Shown in pieces: positions 1 through 8,765 of a stretch of 38,615 bases of DNA (positions are counted from its first letter, which is position 1; each line of letters begins with the position of its first letter). Both the position numbers and the translations under genes were made by a program. The notes under the pieces are model-generated. The model was not told where the DNA came from, searched no databases, and was given only the letters and a program-made list of their open reading frames with translations. The stretch is from NCBI GenBank assembly GCA_946404865.1, contig CAMJFC010000025.1, positions 1-38,615 of the forward strand, given 5' to 3'. The DNA is from an uncultured Prevotellaceae bacterium (lineage in GTDB: Bacteria > Bacteroidota > Bacteroidia > Bacteroidales > Bacteroidaceae).

Positions 1-8
1 GGTATGCT

Positions 9-479
9 CGGCCCATCAAAGGGCCGGCATCTATATCTACGCAACAAAGTTGCGAGCTTTTGTGTTCGCTACGCTCACCGCGCTGCGACAAATGCCATAT
101 CATTTCATCACTATCCCTTCGGCCGCAAGGCCGAACTTCCTTGATTCGTAATATCTGCCCTATAGCATGTGCATATTACTGACCCCACCCCTGCCCTCCC
201 CTACATGGGAGGGGAGCTGGCTGACGCCCTTGGAATCACTTATTAATGTGGACTCATTCATGTATTAGTGTGGACTCATTCATGAATAATTTGTGGCCTT
301 TTATGCCCATTCATGTAGCGTCGCAGACACACCCCCTCGGCCGTAGGCCGACCTTCCTTGATTCCTATATTCCGTAGACATAGAATCCTCGGACGAGGCC
401 GAACTTTCATGGATAATTATTTTAATTTCTTTCCGAAGCCCCCCAATTCAACATTCCTTCATTCTTCATCGCGAAGCGA
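9..479. repeat. Gene-free stretch rich in small hairpins (REP-like)
   Basis: No credible gene lies between 1 and 700. Short perfect inverted repeats crowd this stretch: CGGCCC/GGGCCG at 9-14/21-26, CGCAAC/GTTGCG at 40-45/49-54, TTCGGCC/GGCCGAA at 118-124/129-135 around a GCAA loop, CCCTCCC/GGGAGGG at 194-200/207-213, TCGGCC/GGCCGA at 337-342/346-351, CCTC/GAGG at 387-390/395-398 and TCGC/GCGA at 469-472/476-479. Two of them (near 119-154 and 337-366) belong to a longer repeat, because both are followed by a near-identical CTTCCTTGATTC. A third, decayed copy may start near 389. This resembles accumulated dispersed intergenic palindromes; function unknown. Confidence 0.6.
241..284. repeat. Two tandem copies of a 22-bp unit
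   Basis: Positions 241-262 and 263-284 are direct tandem copies differing at one base (TATTAATGTGG versus TATTAGTGTGG), both ending ACTCATTCATG. No gene is attached to them. They add to the repeat-rich character of the first 620 bases. Confidence 0.8.
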
Positions 480-481
480 CC

Positions 482-520
482 ATTCAAAATTCAACATTCA
501 ACACTCAACATTCAACACTC
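482..520. repeat. Heptanucleotide tandem repeat (ATTCAAC)
   Basis: From 482 the sequence follows a 7-bp period: ATTCAAA, ATTCAAC, ATTCAAC, ACTCAAC, ATTCAAC, then a decayed ACTCGG. It is non-coding and is one of several 7-8 bp-period arrays in intergenic DNA of this window. Confidence 0.8.
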
Positions 521-558
521 GGTCGATTCGTGTTCGTTAAATCCTATCGGTTTTTCAT

Positions 559-613
559 TAGGAAAACTGGAATTTGAATAGGAAAAGTGAAATTTGAGTA
601 GGAAAACTGAAAA
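559..613. repeat. 20-bp tandem repeat upstream of the tRNA-Lys promoter
   Basis: Two full 20-bp copies (559-578, 579-598) and a partial third (599-613) all start TAGGAAAA(C/G)TG and continue AATTTGA. They end 14 bases before the -33 box of the tRNA-Lys promoter, so they could be an upstream activator-binding or curved A-tract element. That role is inference only. Confidence 0.75.
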
Positions 614-626
614 AAAAGAGAAAATA

Positions 627-658
627 TTTGGTGGGTTCAGAAAAAAGGCGTACCTTTG
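627..658 (+). promoter_or_regulatory. Bacteroidetes-type promoter for tRNA-Lys
   Basis: TTTG at 627-630 and TACCTTTG at 651-658 are separated by 20 bases. This matches the Bacteroidetes primary-sigma consensus (-33 TTTG, -7 TAnnTTTG). Transcription would begin about 40 bases before the mature tRNA at 704, leaving a short 5' leader for RNase P. Confidence 0.85.
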
Positions 659-703
659 CACTCGCAATTCAGAAATGACACGGAATTGCTTCTTTGAAAT
701 GAT

Positions 704-776
704 GCGCTTGTAGCTCAGTTGGTAGAGCACCTGACTCTTAATCAGGGTGTCCAGGGTTCGAACCCCTGCAGGCGTA
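704..776 (+). tRNA. tRNA-Lys (anticodon CTT)
   Basis: A complete cloverleaf is visible: acceptor 704-710 pairs with 769-775 (the first pair is G-U), the D arm begins GCTCAGTTGG, the anticodon stem CCTGA/TCAGG encloses a CTCTTAA loop with anticodon CTT, and the T arm is CAGGG-TTCGAAC-CCCTG (752-768). The discriminator is A776 and no CCA is encoded. The anticodon reads AAG lysine codons. The gene has its own promoter and terminator and so appears monocistronic. Confidence 0.95.
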
Positions 777-777
777 C

Positions 778-820
778 AAAAGAAACCGTCAACCATCTTA
801 GATGATTGACGGTTTCTTTT
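778..820 (+). terminator. Intrinsic terminator after tRNA-Lys
   Basis: A perfect 15-bp inverted repeat (778-792 with 806-820; arms beginning AAAAGAAACCGTC) is extended inward by ATC/GAT pairs. It starts one base after the tRNA. The 3' arm ends in TTTCTTTT, giving the U-rich tail. Confidence 0.9.
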
Positions 821-891
821 ATGTTATATCTACTTGCTTTTGATCGTTATATCCTCCTGCTTTCGTTCAATGACTTTTGTTCATTCAATCC

Positions 892-2193
892 CTACCCTAC
901 TTTCGTTCGTTGATAGGTACGCCATCCGTAGATGATGATCACAATAAAGCAGATGAACGGCAAGATAAATGACACATTGACCGCAGGCATGCCAAAGAGC
1001 GTGTTTTGGTCGATAATAGAAGCCTGAAGTGGAGGGAGAACCGAACCGCCAAGAATCGCCATGATCAGTCCCGCGGCTCCAAATTTAGCGTCCTCGCCCA
1101 ATCCTTGCAAAGCGATACCATAAATGGTCGGGAACATCAATGACATACAGCATGAAATAGCAACAAGGCAATACACACCCATACGTCCGTCAATGAAAAT
1201 GACGCCTATGGTCAAGAGAGCCCCAACCACAGCCAAAATACCTAACAGTTTTCCGGCGTTGATGTATTTCAAGAAGAAAGTACAGATGAAGCGGCTGCTC
1301 ACGAACAAGATCATGGCAATGATATTCAAACGTTGCGAAAGCACCTCAGCGTCAATCTCCGCCATTCCCTCGTTCATAAACACCCTTGTTCCATATTGTA
1401 TGATGAAAGTCCAACACATAATCTGGACTCCGACATAGAAGAACTGAGCAATGACCCCCTCACGATAATACTTTATCGAGAAAATACGTTTCAGCGTGGA
1501 CAAGAAATGAATGCCGTGCTCCGAATCAGCACTTTTCGGCATTTTGGTCATGTAAATAAGGATAAACATCGCAATGATGACCAAGCCGATAATCAGATAG
1601 GGAGTAATCAACACAGAAAGGTCGGAATCACGCATGGCGGCAAACTCGTCTTCGCTCAGCAGTTGCCGCTCTTCCGTCGAAGCCGGGTTCAGACGAGCCT
1701 GTATGAAATTCATGGCAACAAACATACCGAAGAGCGAGCCTATCGGGTTGAAACTTTGAGCCATGTTCAGCCGTCGTGTACTTGTGCGCTCGTCACCCAT
1801 CGACATAATATAGGGATTGCAACTGGTTTCCAAGAACGACAGTCCACAAGTCAGAATAAAATAGGCGATAAGAAATGGATAATAACTACCTGTCATCGAT
1901 GCGGGGAAGAAGAGCAAGGCACCAGTAGCATAAAGACCTAATCCCATGAGCACACCTGCTTTGTAGGAGTATTTACGAATGAAGATGGCTGCGGGAAATG
2001 CCATGGCGAAATAACCTCCATAGAACGCGACTTGCACCAAAGCGCCGTCGGTCACGCTCATGCGGAATATTTTTGAGAAAGCCTTAACCATGGGATTGGT
2101 GATGTCGTTCGCAAATCCCCACAACGCGAAAATTGACGTGATGAGAATGAACGCGACAAGATATCTTTTCTCAATCAGTTTTGGACTATCCAT
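892..2193 (-). CDS. fucP: L-fucose:H+ symporter (FucP-type MFS permease)
   Basis: 433 residues, close to the 438 of E. coli FucP, with about twelve hydrophobic segments spread over the whole length. FucP imports L-fucose across the inner membrane driven by the proton gradient. The N-terminal segment reads ALWGFANDITNPMV, typical of Bacteroidetes FucP, and the fourth segment carries SFLETSCNPY. By position, Asp30 and Glu122 are the likely equivalents of the acidic pair that handles proton and sugar in E. coli FucP. No fucose catabolic gene (isomerase, kinase, aldolase) is adjacent, so the substrate is inferred from the family; related members carry other sugars such as glucose or galactose. 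The gene ends 71 bases from the tRNA-Lys terminator. No clear promoter box was found upstream of its ATG. Confidence 0.85.
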   Translation of the reverse strand: MDSPKLIEKRYLVAFILITSIFALWGFANDITNPMVKAFSKIFRMSVTDGALVQVAFYGGYFAMAFPAAIFIRKYSYKAGVLMGLGLYATGALLFFPASMTGSYYPFLIAYFILTCGLSFLETSCNPYIMSMGDERTSTRRLNMAQSFNPIGSLFGMFVAMNFIQARLNPASTEERQLLSEDEFAAMRDSDLSVLITPYLIIGLVIIAMFILIYMTKMPKSADSEHGIHFLSTLKRIFSIKYYREGVIAQFFYVGVQIMCWTFIIQYGTRVFMNEGMAEIDAEVLSQRLNIIAMILFVSSRFICTFFLKYINAGKLLGILAVVGALLTIGVIFIDGRMGVYCLVAISCCMSLMFPTIYGIALQGLGEDAKFGAAGLIMAILGGSVLPPLQASIIDQNTLFGMPAVNVSFILPFICFIVIIIYGWRTYQRTKVG

Positions 2194-2274
2194 TTTTCTT
2201 ATTTTGTTACGTTTTTATTCGCTCAACTTCCTTACTTTCCATACAGATAGCGAAAGCTGAGTCTATTTTATAAA

Positions 2275-2302
2275 GGGAGAAAGCCCCTGAAGGCTTTCTC
2301 CC
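2275..2302 (-). terminator. Intrinsic terminator after the DUF4301 gene
   Basis: The 11-bp perfect stem GGGAGAAAGCC/GGCTTTCTCCC (2275-2285 with 2292-2302) has a 6-base loop. It lies 17 bases beyond the stop codon of the minus-strand gene at 2320. Read on the minus strand it is followed by TTTATAAAATAG. It probably separates this gene from fucP downstream. Confidence 0.8.
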
Positions 2303-2319
2303 GGATGTTAAGATGAATT

Positions 2320-3837
2320 TTACTGATGTTGCTCACGGAGAAGGTCATTGACCGTCTTCACGGGATTGAAGGTAGCGAGAGGCACCTCAACAAACACCGT
2401 GCTCCAGTCGCTCATAGCGCCGTTCCACAGACCCGGCAATTCGAGTGCTTTCAGTTCCTTGCCGCCTTTACTCTTGCTGCTGATGAATCCTGTGGATTTA
2501 TCCACATACTTCGGCAGGTCAAACGGCTGTCCTTTATAGTCCTTCACAGCGCAAACCAGGTCAACGGGATTGAAATGCGTGCCTTCGGTGAACATCTTCT
2601 GGTATTCCGCATTGCTCTTGTCAATCTGACTGCTTTCGAGAATCTGCAGACTGACCGTGCCATCCTGATTATAGGTGAGGAACGGTCCACCACCGGGTTC
2701 GCCCACATTCTTCACCACGCCACAGACACGCATGGGACGGTTCAATTTCTTGCGGAGGTAGATGACCAGCTCGGCATCCTCCAACTCCTTGATGTCGGCC
2801 TTACGGCAGCAGAGGTCACGTTGCACGAAACGCACCATCTCCAACAGATCGTCGTGGGTATAGACGCCAGAGTCTAATTTCTCCAGATAAGCGAAAGCTT
2901 TCTTTTGCAAGGTGACGAGAATGCCGGCGATGACTTGTTTGTAATCGACCGTATCCTGCTTGAGACGATCGGGCACCACATTGTCAATGTTCTTGATGAA
3001 CACCACATCGGCATCAATCTCATTCAGGTTTTCAATCAGCGCGCCATGGCCACCCGGGCGGAAGAGCAGCGAACCATCGTCGTTTCTGAACGGTGTGTTG
3101 TCGGCATTGGCAGCCACCGTGTCGGTGCTTGGCTTTTGTTCGGAGAACGAGATATTGTACTTCACACCGTATTTCCCGGCATAGATATCCTTCTTGTCAG
3201 CCACTTTCTTCTCAAAGAAATCCAGATGTTCGTGGCTCACGGTGAAATGCACATTGGCCTCGCCATTGCTGGCAGCGTAGAGTGCGCCCTCGACCAGGTG
3301 TTCCTCCATCGGTGTGCGCGGTCCCTCGGGATACTGGTGGAAGAGCAGCATGCCTTTAGGCAGCTGACCGTAGTTAAGTCCCTTCGCTTCGAGCATATTA
3401 GCCACCACCGCCTTGTAATTGCCATCGGCAATCAGCGCGGGGATGTCTTTTCCTTCGTTTTTCACGCAAGCGGCATTCAGTTCATCGTAGAATGCGAAAC
3501 GGGTGATATTATCGAAGTATTGTTTCTCGAACGCGGTGGTAGGCACATCGTAATCAGCCGACAAGAAAGCGAACATATCTTTGAACATACGGCTGGCAGC
3601 ACCAGAAGCGGGCACAAACTTGACGATTTTCTTTCCGCCAGCTTTGTACGCATTCCATGCGTCAATCAGTTGGGCTTTTTCCTCTTCACCAGGTGCAACG
3701 ATACCATTGCCCACGGCAGCGGCGGCTTCTAATTTCAAAAAGGGGAATCCTGTTTTAAACTCTTCTAACTGAATGTTGATCTGCTCCTCGGAGATACCTT
3801 TAGCAGCAATTTGTTTGAGATCGTTTTGTGAAAGCAT
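2320..3837 (-). CDS. DUF4301 family protein
   Basis: 505 residues, soluble, with no signal peptide or membrane segment. It is recognised as the Bacteroidetes-restricted DUF4301 family, whose function is unknown to me. Residues 74-86 (FVPASGAASRMFK) resemble the nucleotide-binding signature at the start of sugar-nucleotide pyrophosphorylases. Residues 260-267 (RPGGHGAL) followed by NID at 283-285 resemble the later GG-NG / metal-binding region of UDP-sugar pyrophosphorylases. That is pattern similarity only; I infer a nucleotidyltransferase-like fold, not a substrate. The gene is monocistronic, with its own promoter in the divergent interval shared with relA and a terminator downstream. The start at 3837 gives a normal N-terminus and places the promoter 43 bases upstream. 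Confidence 0.8.
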   Translation of the reverse strand: MLSQNDLKQIAAKGISEEQINIQLEEFKTGFPFLKLEAAAAVGNGIVAPGEEEKAQLIDAWNAYKAGGKKIVKFVPASGAASRMFKDMFAFLSADYDVPTTAFEKQYFDNITRFAFYDELNAACVKNEGKDIPALIADGNYKAVVANMLEAKGLNYGQLPKGMLLFHQYPEGPRTPMEEHLVEGALYAASNGEANVHFTVSHEHLDFFEKKVADKKDIYAGKYGVKYNISFSEQKPSTDTVAANADNTPFRNDDGSLLFRPGGHGALIENLNEIDADVVFIKNIDNVVPDRLKQDTVDYKQVIAGILVTLQKKAFAYLEKLDSGVYTHDDLLEMVRFVQRDLCCRKADIKELEDAELVIYLRKKLNRPMRVCGVVKNVGEPGGGPFLTYNQDGTVSLQILESSQIDKSNAEYQKMFTEGTHFNPVDLVCAVKDYKGQPFDLPKYVDKSTGFISSKSKGGKELKALELPGLWNGAMSDWSTVFVEVPLATFNPVKTVNDLLREQHQ

Positions 3838-3879
3838 AGTAATTTGATGGGTTTATAATGGTTTTATGGTATTTTGTTA

Positions 3880-3909
3880 CAAAATTACATCATTTTTCCT
3901 AAATGCAAG
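3880..3909 (-). promoter_or_regulatory. Promoter for the DUF4301 gene
   Basis: On the minus strand TAATTTTG (3887-3880) matches the -7 consensus TAnnTTTG. CTTG (3909-3906) lies 18 bases upstream as a near-match to the -33 TTTG. It is back to back with the relA promoter. Confidence 0.6.
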
Positions 3910-3929
3910 ACGAATTGGGGAAAAAATTG

Positions 3930-3937
3930 TACCTTTG
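3930..3937 (+). promoter_or_regulatory. -7 box of the relA promoter
   Basis: TACCTTTG is an exact TAnnTTTG match, 64 bases before the ATG at 4002. No good TTTG sits 19-21 bases upstream. Transcription starting just downstream excludes the ATG at 3903 as the start of relA. Confidence 0.6.
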
Positions 3938-4001
3938 CAAAAATATTTTTCCTTTTTCAGCCCATACTGCAGGCACAAACCTCGCAAACGACAGCAAATC
4001 T

Positions 4002-6212
4002 ATGGCTCAACTCATATATACAGACGCTGAACGCACCCAGTTGGCAGACGCTTTAAGCCAACTGCATCAATTATTAGGAGAATCGTTCAACAGTGATGAT
4101 GAGAAGAACGTCATCAAACATTTTGAAACGGCTCTTGAGCAAGGGCACGTCGGCCGTGACATCTTCGGCCTTAACCCGTTGGTGTTCGGATTACAAACAG
4201 CCGTCATCGCGGTGGAAGAGACGGGATTGAAGCACGATGGTGTCATCGCCATCCTGCTCTATGCCTGTGCCGCCCAGCAGACGATGACGGAGAAAGAGAT
4301 TGAGGCGACATACGGTCCCAGCGTAGCACAGATTATCAGGGGATTGGTGCGCGTGTCGGACCTTTATCAGAAGACCCCGGTCATCAGCAGCGAGAACTAC
4401 CGCAATCTTCTTCTGTCGTTTGCCGAGGACATGCGTGTCATCCTCATCATGATAGCCGACCGTGTGAACCTGATGCGTCAGATACGTGACACCGAGGCTG
4501 TAGAAGCCAAGCAAAAAGTGTCGGAAGAAGCCTCCTATCTGTATGCCCCATTGGCGCACAAATTAGGTCTTTATAAGTTGAAGAGCGAGTTGGAAGACCT
4601 GAGTTTGAAGTACATGGAGCACGATGCCTACTATATGATCAAGGAGAAGCTCAATGCCACCAAACGCTCTCGCGATGCCTATATCGAACGGTTTATCGGT
4701 CCTATTGAAAAGAAGCTCTCAGAAGCCGGTCTGCGTTTCCACATGAAAGGGCGTACGAAGAGCATCCACAGCATCTGGCAGAAAATGAAGAAGCAGAAAT
4801 GCGGTTTTGAAGGCATCTTTGACCTCTTCGCCATCCGCATCATCATCGACGCCCCTGTTGAGAAAGAGAAGATGCAATGCTGGCAGGCCTACTCCATCAT
4901 CACCGATATGTACCAGCCCAACCCCAAGCGGTTGCGCGACTGGCTCTCAGTACCCAAATCGAACGGTTATGAGAGTCTGCACATTACCGTGTTAGGTCCT
5001 GAGAACAAATGGGTGGAGGTGCAAATCCGCACCGAGCGCATGGACGAGATAGCCGAGCGTGGCTTAGCCGCCCACTGGCGCTATAAGGGAGTGAAAGGAG
5101 AGAGCAACCTGGACGAATGGCTCAACAACATCCGTGCAGCCTTGGAGAGTAATGACGACTTGCAACTGATGGACCAGTTCAAGATGGACCTGTATGAGGA
5201 TGAGGTGTTTGTCTTCACCCCCAAAGGCGACTTGTTGAAATTCCCGAAGGGTTCGACAGTGCTCGACTTCGCCTACCGCATCCACTCGCGCGTGGGCAAC
5301 CAGTGTGTGGGCGGCAGGATTAACAACCGCATCGTGCCTGTTCGCGAGCAGCTGCACAGCGGCGACCAAGTAGAGGTGTTGACCTCTTCGAACCAGAAGC
5401 CGAAGCAAGACTGGTTGAACATTGTGAAGTCGTCGCGTGCCAAAGCCAAGATACGTCTGGCTCTGAAGGAGACCCAGGTGAAAGACGGTCTGTATGCCAA
5501 GGAGATGTTGGAACGCCGGTTGAAGAACCGTAAGGTGGAGTTGGAAGAAGCCACCATCTCGCACCTCATCAAAAAATTAGGATTCAAAGAGACATCAGAT
5601 TTCTACCGTCAGATAGCCGAAGAGAAACTTGATGCTAACGAGGTGATTGAGAAATACATCGAGATACAACAGCATGAAAAGAATGCCCAGTCAGCACAAG
5701 GTCCCACCCGCAGCGCAGAGGAATTTTCATACGAGAATCCCGATGAGGCATTGGTGCGGCAGAATGAAGACGTGTTGGTGATAGACCGCAATCTGAAAGG
5801 CATCGACTATCAGTTGGCCAAATGCTGCCACCCCATCTATGGAGACCCTATCTTCGGTTTTGTGACCATCAATGGCGGCATCAAGGTACACCGTGCTGAC
5901 TGTCCGAACGCGCCCGAATTGCGCCGCCGTTTCGGCTATCGTATTGTGAAAGCCAAATGGAGCGGCAAAGGTTCTTCGCAGTATTCGATTACGCTGCGTG
6001 TGGTGGGCAACGACGACATCGGCATTGTGAACAACATCACGAGCATCATCTCCAAAGAAGAGAAGATCGTGATGCGCTCCATCAGCATCGACAGCCATGA
6101 CGGGTTGTTCGGAGGCATATTGGTGGTGCAATTAGACGACACCTCACGCTTGGAACAACTCATCAAGAAGTTGCGCACCGTGAAAGGTGTGAAGCAGGTA
6201 GAGCGGATATAG
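4002..6212 (+). CDS. relA: RelA/SpoT family (p)ppGpp synthetase with degenerate hydrolase domain
   Basis: The open frame runs from 3903, but an exact -7 box at 3930-3937 lies inside it. I therefore start at the in-frame ATG 4002 (MAQLIYTDAE), giving 736 residues. Domain order is HD hydrolase region (about 20-165), synthetase (about 215-365), TGS (about 400-465), conserved-cysteine region (CCHPIYGDP) and C-terminal ACT. The synthetase motifs are intact: GRTKS (250-254), NGYESLH and VEVQIRTERMDEIAERG. The hydrolase metal site is lost: where active enzymes have LLHDVVEDT this protein has LLYACAAQQT (85-94), and the later ADRLHNMR is ADRVNLMR. It should therefore make the stringent-response alarmone but not degrade it, so another hydrolase should be encoded elsewhere. 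Malic enzyme lies downstream with its own promoter. Confidence 0.9.
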   Translation: MAQLIYTDAERTQLADALSQLHQLLGESFNSDDEKNVIKHFETALEQGHVGRDIFGLNPLVFGLQTAVIAVEETGLKHDGVIAILLYACAAQQTMTEKEIEATYGPSVAQIIRGLVRVSDLYQKTPVISSENYRNLLLSFAEDMRVILIMIADRVNLMRQIRDTEAVEAKQKVSEEASYLYAPLAHKLGLYKLKSELEDLSLKYMEHDAYYMIKEKLNATKRSRDAYIERFIGPIEKKLSEAGLRFHMKGRTKSIHSIWQKMKKQKCGFEGIFDLFAIRIIIDAPVEKEKMQCWQAYSIITDMYQPNPKRLRDWLSVPKSNGYESLHITVLGPENKWVEVQIRTERMDEIAERGLAAHWRYKGVKGESNLDEWLNNIRAALESNDDLQLMDQFKMDLYEDEVFVFTPKGDLLKFPKGSTVLDFAYRIHSRVGNQCVGGRINNRIVPVREQLHSGDQVEVLTSSNQKPKQDWLNIVKSSRAKAKIRLALKETQVKDGLYAKEMLERRLKNRKVELEEATISHLIKKLGFKETSDFYRQIAEEKLDANEVIEKYIEIQQHEKNAQSAQGPTRSAEEFSYENPDEALVRQNEDVLVIDRNLKGIDYQLAKCCHPIYGDPIFGFVTINGGIKVHRADCPNAPELRRRFGYRIVKAKWSGKGSSQYSITLRVVGNDDIGIVNNITSIISKEEKIVMRSISIDSHDGLFGGILVVQLDDTSRLEQLIKKLRTVKGVKQVERI

Positions 6213-6313
6213 TTGCTTTGGCAAAATAATGACAGAAATGGCGGTGGAATGGTGATTATTTTGTAATTTTAGATAAATTACTCCATCTCAGCATAAAAAA
6301 TGAACTCGTCCAT

Positions 6314-6344
6314 TTTGTTCTGCCCTCGATTATTCGTAATTTTG
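6314..6344 (+). promoter_or_regulatory. Promoter for maeB
   Basis: TTTG at 6314-6317 and TAATTTTG at 6337-6344 are 19 bases apart, a full match to the Bacteroidetes consensus, 71 bases before the maeB ATG. It shows maeB is transcribed separately from relA. Confidence 0.8.
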
Positions 6345-6415
6345 CAGCCGCAAATCTTACACATTTGCACATACGTCTTTCGATTTTGCACTTATAACTT
6401 ACATATTATACACTT

Positions 6416-8707
6416 ATGGTCAAAATTTCTAAAGAAGCAGCGCTTCAATACCATCAGAGTGGGCGTCCCGGAAAGATAGAGGTGAAACCCACCAAACCTT
6501 ATCGTACTCAAACCGACTTGTCGTTAGCCTACTCTCCCGGTGTGGCCTTCCCATGTCTTGAGATACAGGAAAATCCTGACGACGTATATCAATATACCGA
6601 CAAAGGAAACTTAGTGGCAGTCATCTCTAACGGTACAGCCGTGTTGGGACTGGGCGACATCGGCGCGATGAGCGGCAAGCCCGTGATGGAAGGAAAAGGT
6701 CTGCTGTTTAAGATATACGGCGGCATCGATGTGTTCGATATTGAAGTGGACGAGAAAGACCCTGAGAAATTTTGCGAGGCAGTGGAGAAAATCGCCCCCA
6801 CCTTCGGCGGCATCAACTTAGAGGACATCAAAGCCCCCGAATGTTTCTATATCGAAGAGCGCCTGAAAAAAACGCTCGACATCCCCGTGATGCACGATGA
6901 TCAGCATGGCACCGCCATTATCTCAGCCGCCGGACTGAAGAACGCCCTTGAGGTGGCCGGCAAAGACATCGCCCAAGTACGCATCGTGGTGAACGGTGCC
7001 GGTGCAGCCGCCATCTCTTGTACGAAGCTCTACATGGCTTTGGGTGCACAGAAAGAGAACATCGTGATGCTCGACTCGAAAGGCGTCATCTCTGAAGAAC
7101 GTAACGACCTGAACGAGCAGAAGCGTTTCTTCGCCACCAAGCGCACAGACATCCACACCTTAGCAGAAGCCGTGAAGGATGCCGATGTGTTTGTGGGACT
7201 GTCGAAAGGCAACGTGCTGACAAAAGACATGGTACGTTCGATGGGCGCCAGCCCTATCGTTTTCGCCCTGGCGAACCCCGTGCCCGAAATCTCGTACGAA
7301 GATGCGATGGATTCCCGTCCCGATGTGCTGATGTCCACCGGACGTTCCGATTATCCCAACCAGATTAACAATGTGATCGGGTTCCCCTATATCTTCCGTG
7401 GTGCCCTTGACGTGCATGCCCGCGCCATCAACGAGGAGATGAAGATGGCAGCCGTGATGGCCATCGCCGACCTGGCCAAGCAGCCGGTGCCCGACGTGGT
7501 GAACGATGTCTATCACGTTAACAACCTGACCTTCGGTCCCTCCTACTTCATTCCCAAACCCGTTGACCCGCGCCTCATCACCGAAGTGTCTGCCGCAGTG
7601 GCCAAAGCTGCCATTGACAGTGGTGTAGCCCGCACTGCGATTGACGATTGGGATGAATATAAGAACCGGTTGCGCGAGATGTTAGGTCAGGAGACCAAGC
7701 TGACGCAGAAGCTCTATGACACCGCCCGTCATCATCCGCAGCGCGTGGTGTTTGCCGAAGGCATTCATCCCACCATGTTGAAAGCCGCCGTACAGGCCAA
7801 GGCCGAAGGCATCTGCAAGCCCATCCTTTTGGGTAATGATGAGCGTATTGAGAAACTTGCCCATGAGCTTGACCTGAGTTTGGAAGGCATAGAAATTATC
7901 AACCTGCGCCACGACCGCGAGGCGGAACGTCGTGAGCGCTATGCCCGCATCCTCACCGATAAGCGTAAGCGCGACGGCTATACCTTTGAGGAAGCCAACG
8001 ATAAGATGTTTGAGCGCAACTACTTCGGCATGATGATGGTGGAGACAGGCGAGGCCGACGCCTTCATCACAGGTCTATATACCAAATACTCCAACACCAT
8101 CAAGGTGGCCAACGAGGTGATAGGCATCCAACCCGAATACAAGCATTTCGGCACCATGCACATCATCAACTCATCCCGTGGTCCGCTGTATATCGCAGAC
8201 ACCCTCATCAACAACAACCCAGATACCGAGGAATTGGTTGATTTGGCTAAGTTGAGCGCCAAAGCCGTCCGTTTCTTCAACGAGAAGCCGCACATTGCCA
8301 TGATCAGCCATTCCAACTTCGGTTCCGACACTTCGGAGGGTTCGCGCAAGGTGCGTAAGGCCGTGGCCGAATTGCAGCAAATGTACCCCGACATGGCCGT
8401 TGACGGTGAGATGCAAATCGGATTTGCCCTCGACCGCGAGCTGCGCGACACACTCTACCCCTTCACCCGTCTGAAGGGAATGGACGTGAACACCTTGATC
8501 TTCCCCAATCTGACCAGCGCTCGTTCATCATATAAGATGCTACAAGCAATGAACACCGACGTGGAGATTATCGGTCCGATTCAGATGGGTCTGAACAAAC
8601 CCATTCACTTCACCGACTTCAGCAGCAGTGTGCGCGATGTTGTGAATATCGTAGCTGTGGCTGTCATTGACGCTTACGTGGAGAAAATCAAGCACAACAT
8701 CTGGTAA
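6416..8707 (+). CDS. maeB: NADP-dependent malic enzyme with C-terminal phosphotransacetylase-like domain
   Basis: 763 residues, the usual length of MaeB-type hybrid malic enzymes. The protein oxidatively decarboxylates malate to pyruvate, normally with NADP+, linking the C4 acid pool to pyruvate and NADPH. The N-terminal malic domain (about 15-150) contains [15 protein letters not shown] and HDDQHGTAI. The Rossmann domain (about 160-400) contains [11 protein letters not shown]. Residues about 430-760 form a phosphate acetyltransferase-like domain ([29 protein letters not shown]). In characterised MaeB proteins that domain is regulatory, often acetyl-CoA-responsive, rather than catalytic; I assume the same here. 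Cofactor preference is inferred from the family. The gene has its own promoter and is followed by a shared terminator facing the nqr operon. Confidence 0.92.
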   Translation: MVKISKEAALQYHQSGRPGKIEVKPTKPYRTQTDLSLAYSPGVAFPCLEIQENPDDVYQYTDKGNLVAVISNGTAVLGLGDIGAMSGKPVMEGKGLLFKIYGGIDVFDIEVDEKDPEKFCEAVEKIAPTFGGINLEDIKAPECFYIEERLKKTLDIPVMHDDQHGTAIISAAGLKNALEVAGKDIAQVRIVVNGAGAAAISCTKLYMALGAQKENIVMLDSKGVISEERNDLNEQKRFFATKRTDIHTLAEAVKDADVFVGLSKGNVLTKDMVRSMGASPIVFALANPVPEISYEDAMDSRPDVLMSTGRSDYPNQINNVIGFPYIFRGALDVHARAINEEMKMAAVMAIADLAKQPVPDVVNDVYHVNNLTFGPSYFIPKPVDPRLITEVSAAVAKAAIDSGVARTAIDDWDEYKNRLREMLGQETKLTQKLYDTARHHPQRVVFAEGIHPTMLKAAVQAKAEGICKPILLGNDERIEKLAHELDLSLEGIEIINLRHDREAERRERYARILTDKRKRDGYTFEEANDKMFERNYFGMMMVETGEADAFITGLYTKYSNTIKVANEVIGIQPEYKHFGTMHIINSSRGPLYIADTLINNNPDTEELVDLAKLSAKAVRFFNEKPHIAMISHSNFGSDTSEGSRKVRKAVAELQQMYPDMAVDGEMQIGFALDRELRDTLYPFTRLKGMDVNTLIFPNLTSARSSYKMLQAMNTDVEIIGPIQMGLNKPIHFTDFSSSVRDVVNIVAVAVIDAYVEKIKHNIW

Positions 8708-8710
8708 ATT

Positions 8711-8742
8711 GGGGGCAGGGAGCAAGGGGCAAGGGGCAGGAG
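8711..8742 (+). repeat. G-tract repeat just after maeB
   Basis: Starting four bases after the maeB stop, the plus strand reads GGGGG-CA-GGG-AGCAA-GGGG-CAA-GGGG and then CAGGAG, a roughly 7-bp repeat. It satisfies the simple G-quadruplex rule (four G3+ runs with loops of 1-7). Whether it folds or matters is unknown. Confidence 0.6.
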
Positions 8743-8765
8743 ATATGCCCTGTGAAGAGATGAAA

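Noticed and set aside
358..540. 60-residue plus-strand open frame in the repeat region
   Set aside because: It is composed of hairpin repeats and ATTCAAC heptads, with no coding character.
241..613. Possible CRISPR array from the tandem direct repeats
   Set aside because: Units abut one another without spacers and differ in period (22, 7 and 20 bp); no cas genes nearby.
512..796. 94-residue minus-strand open frame
   Set aside because: It runs antisense across the whole tRNA-Lys gene and its promoter; the CTPAGVRTLDT-like peptide is a typical tRNA shadow.
1333..1941. 202-residue plus-strand open frame
   Set aside because: It lies wholly antisense to fucP, which is a clear family member.
2905..3732. 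275-residue plus-strand open frame
   Set aside because: Antisense to the DUF4301 gene; composition is that of a frame shadow.
3903..4001. N-terminal extension of relA
   Set aside because: An exact -7 promoter box lies inside it and the peptide matches nothing in RSH proteins.
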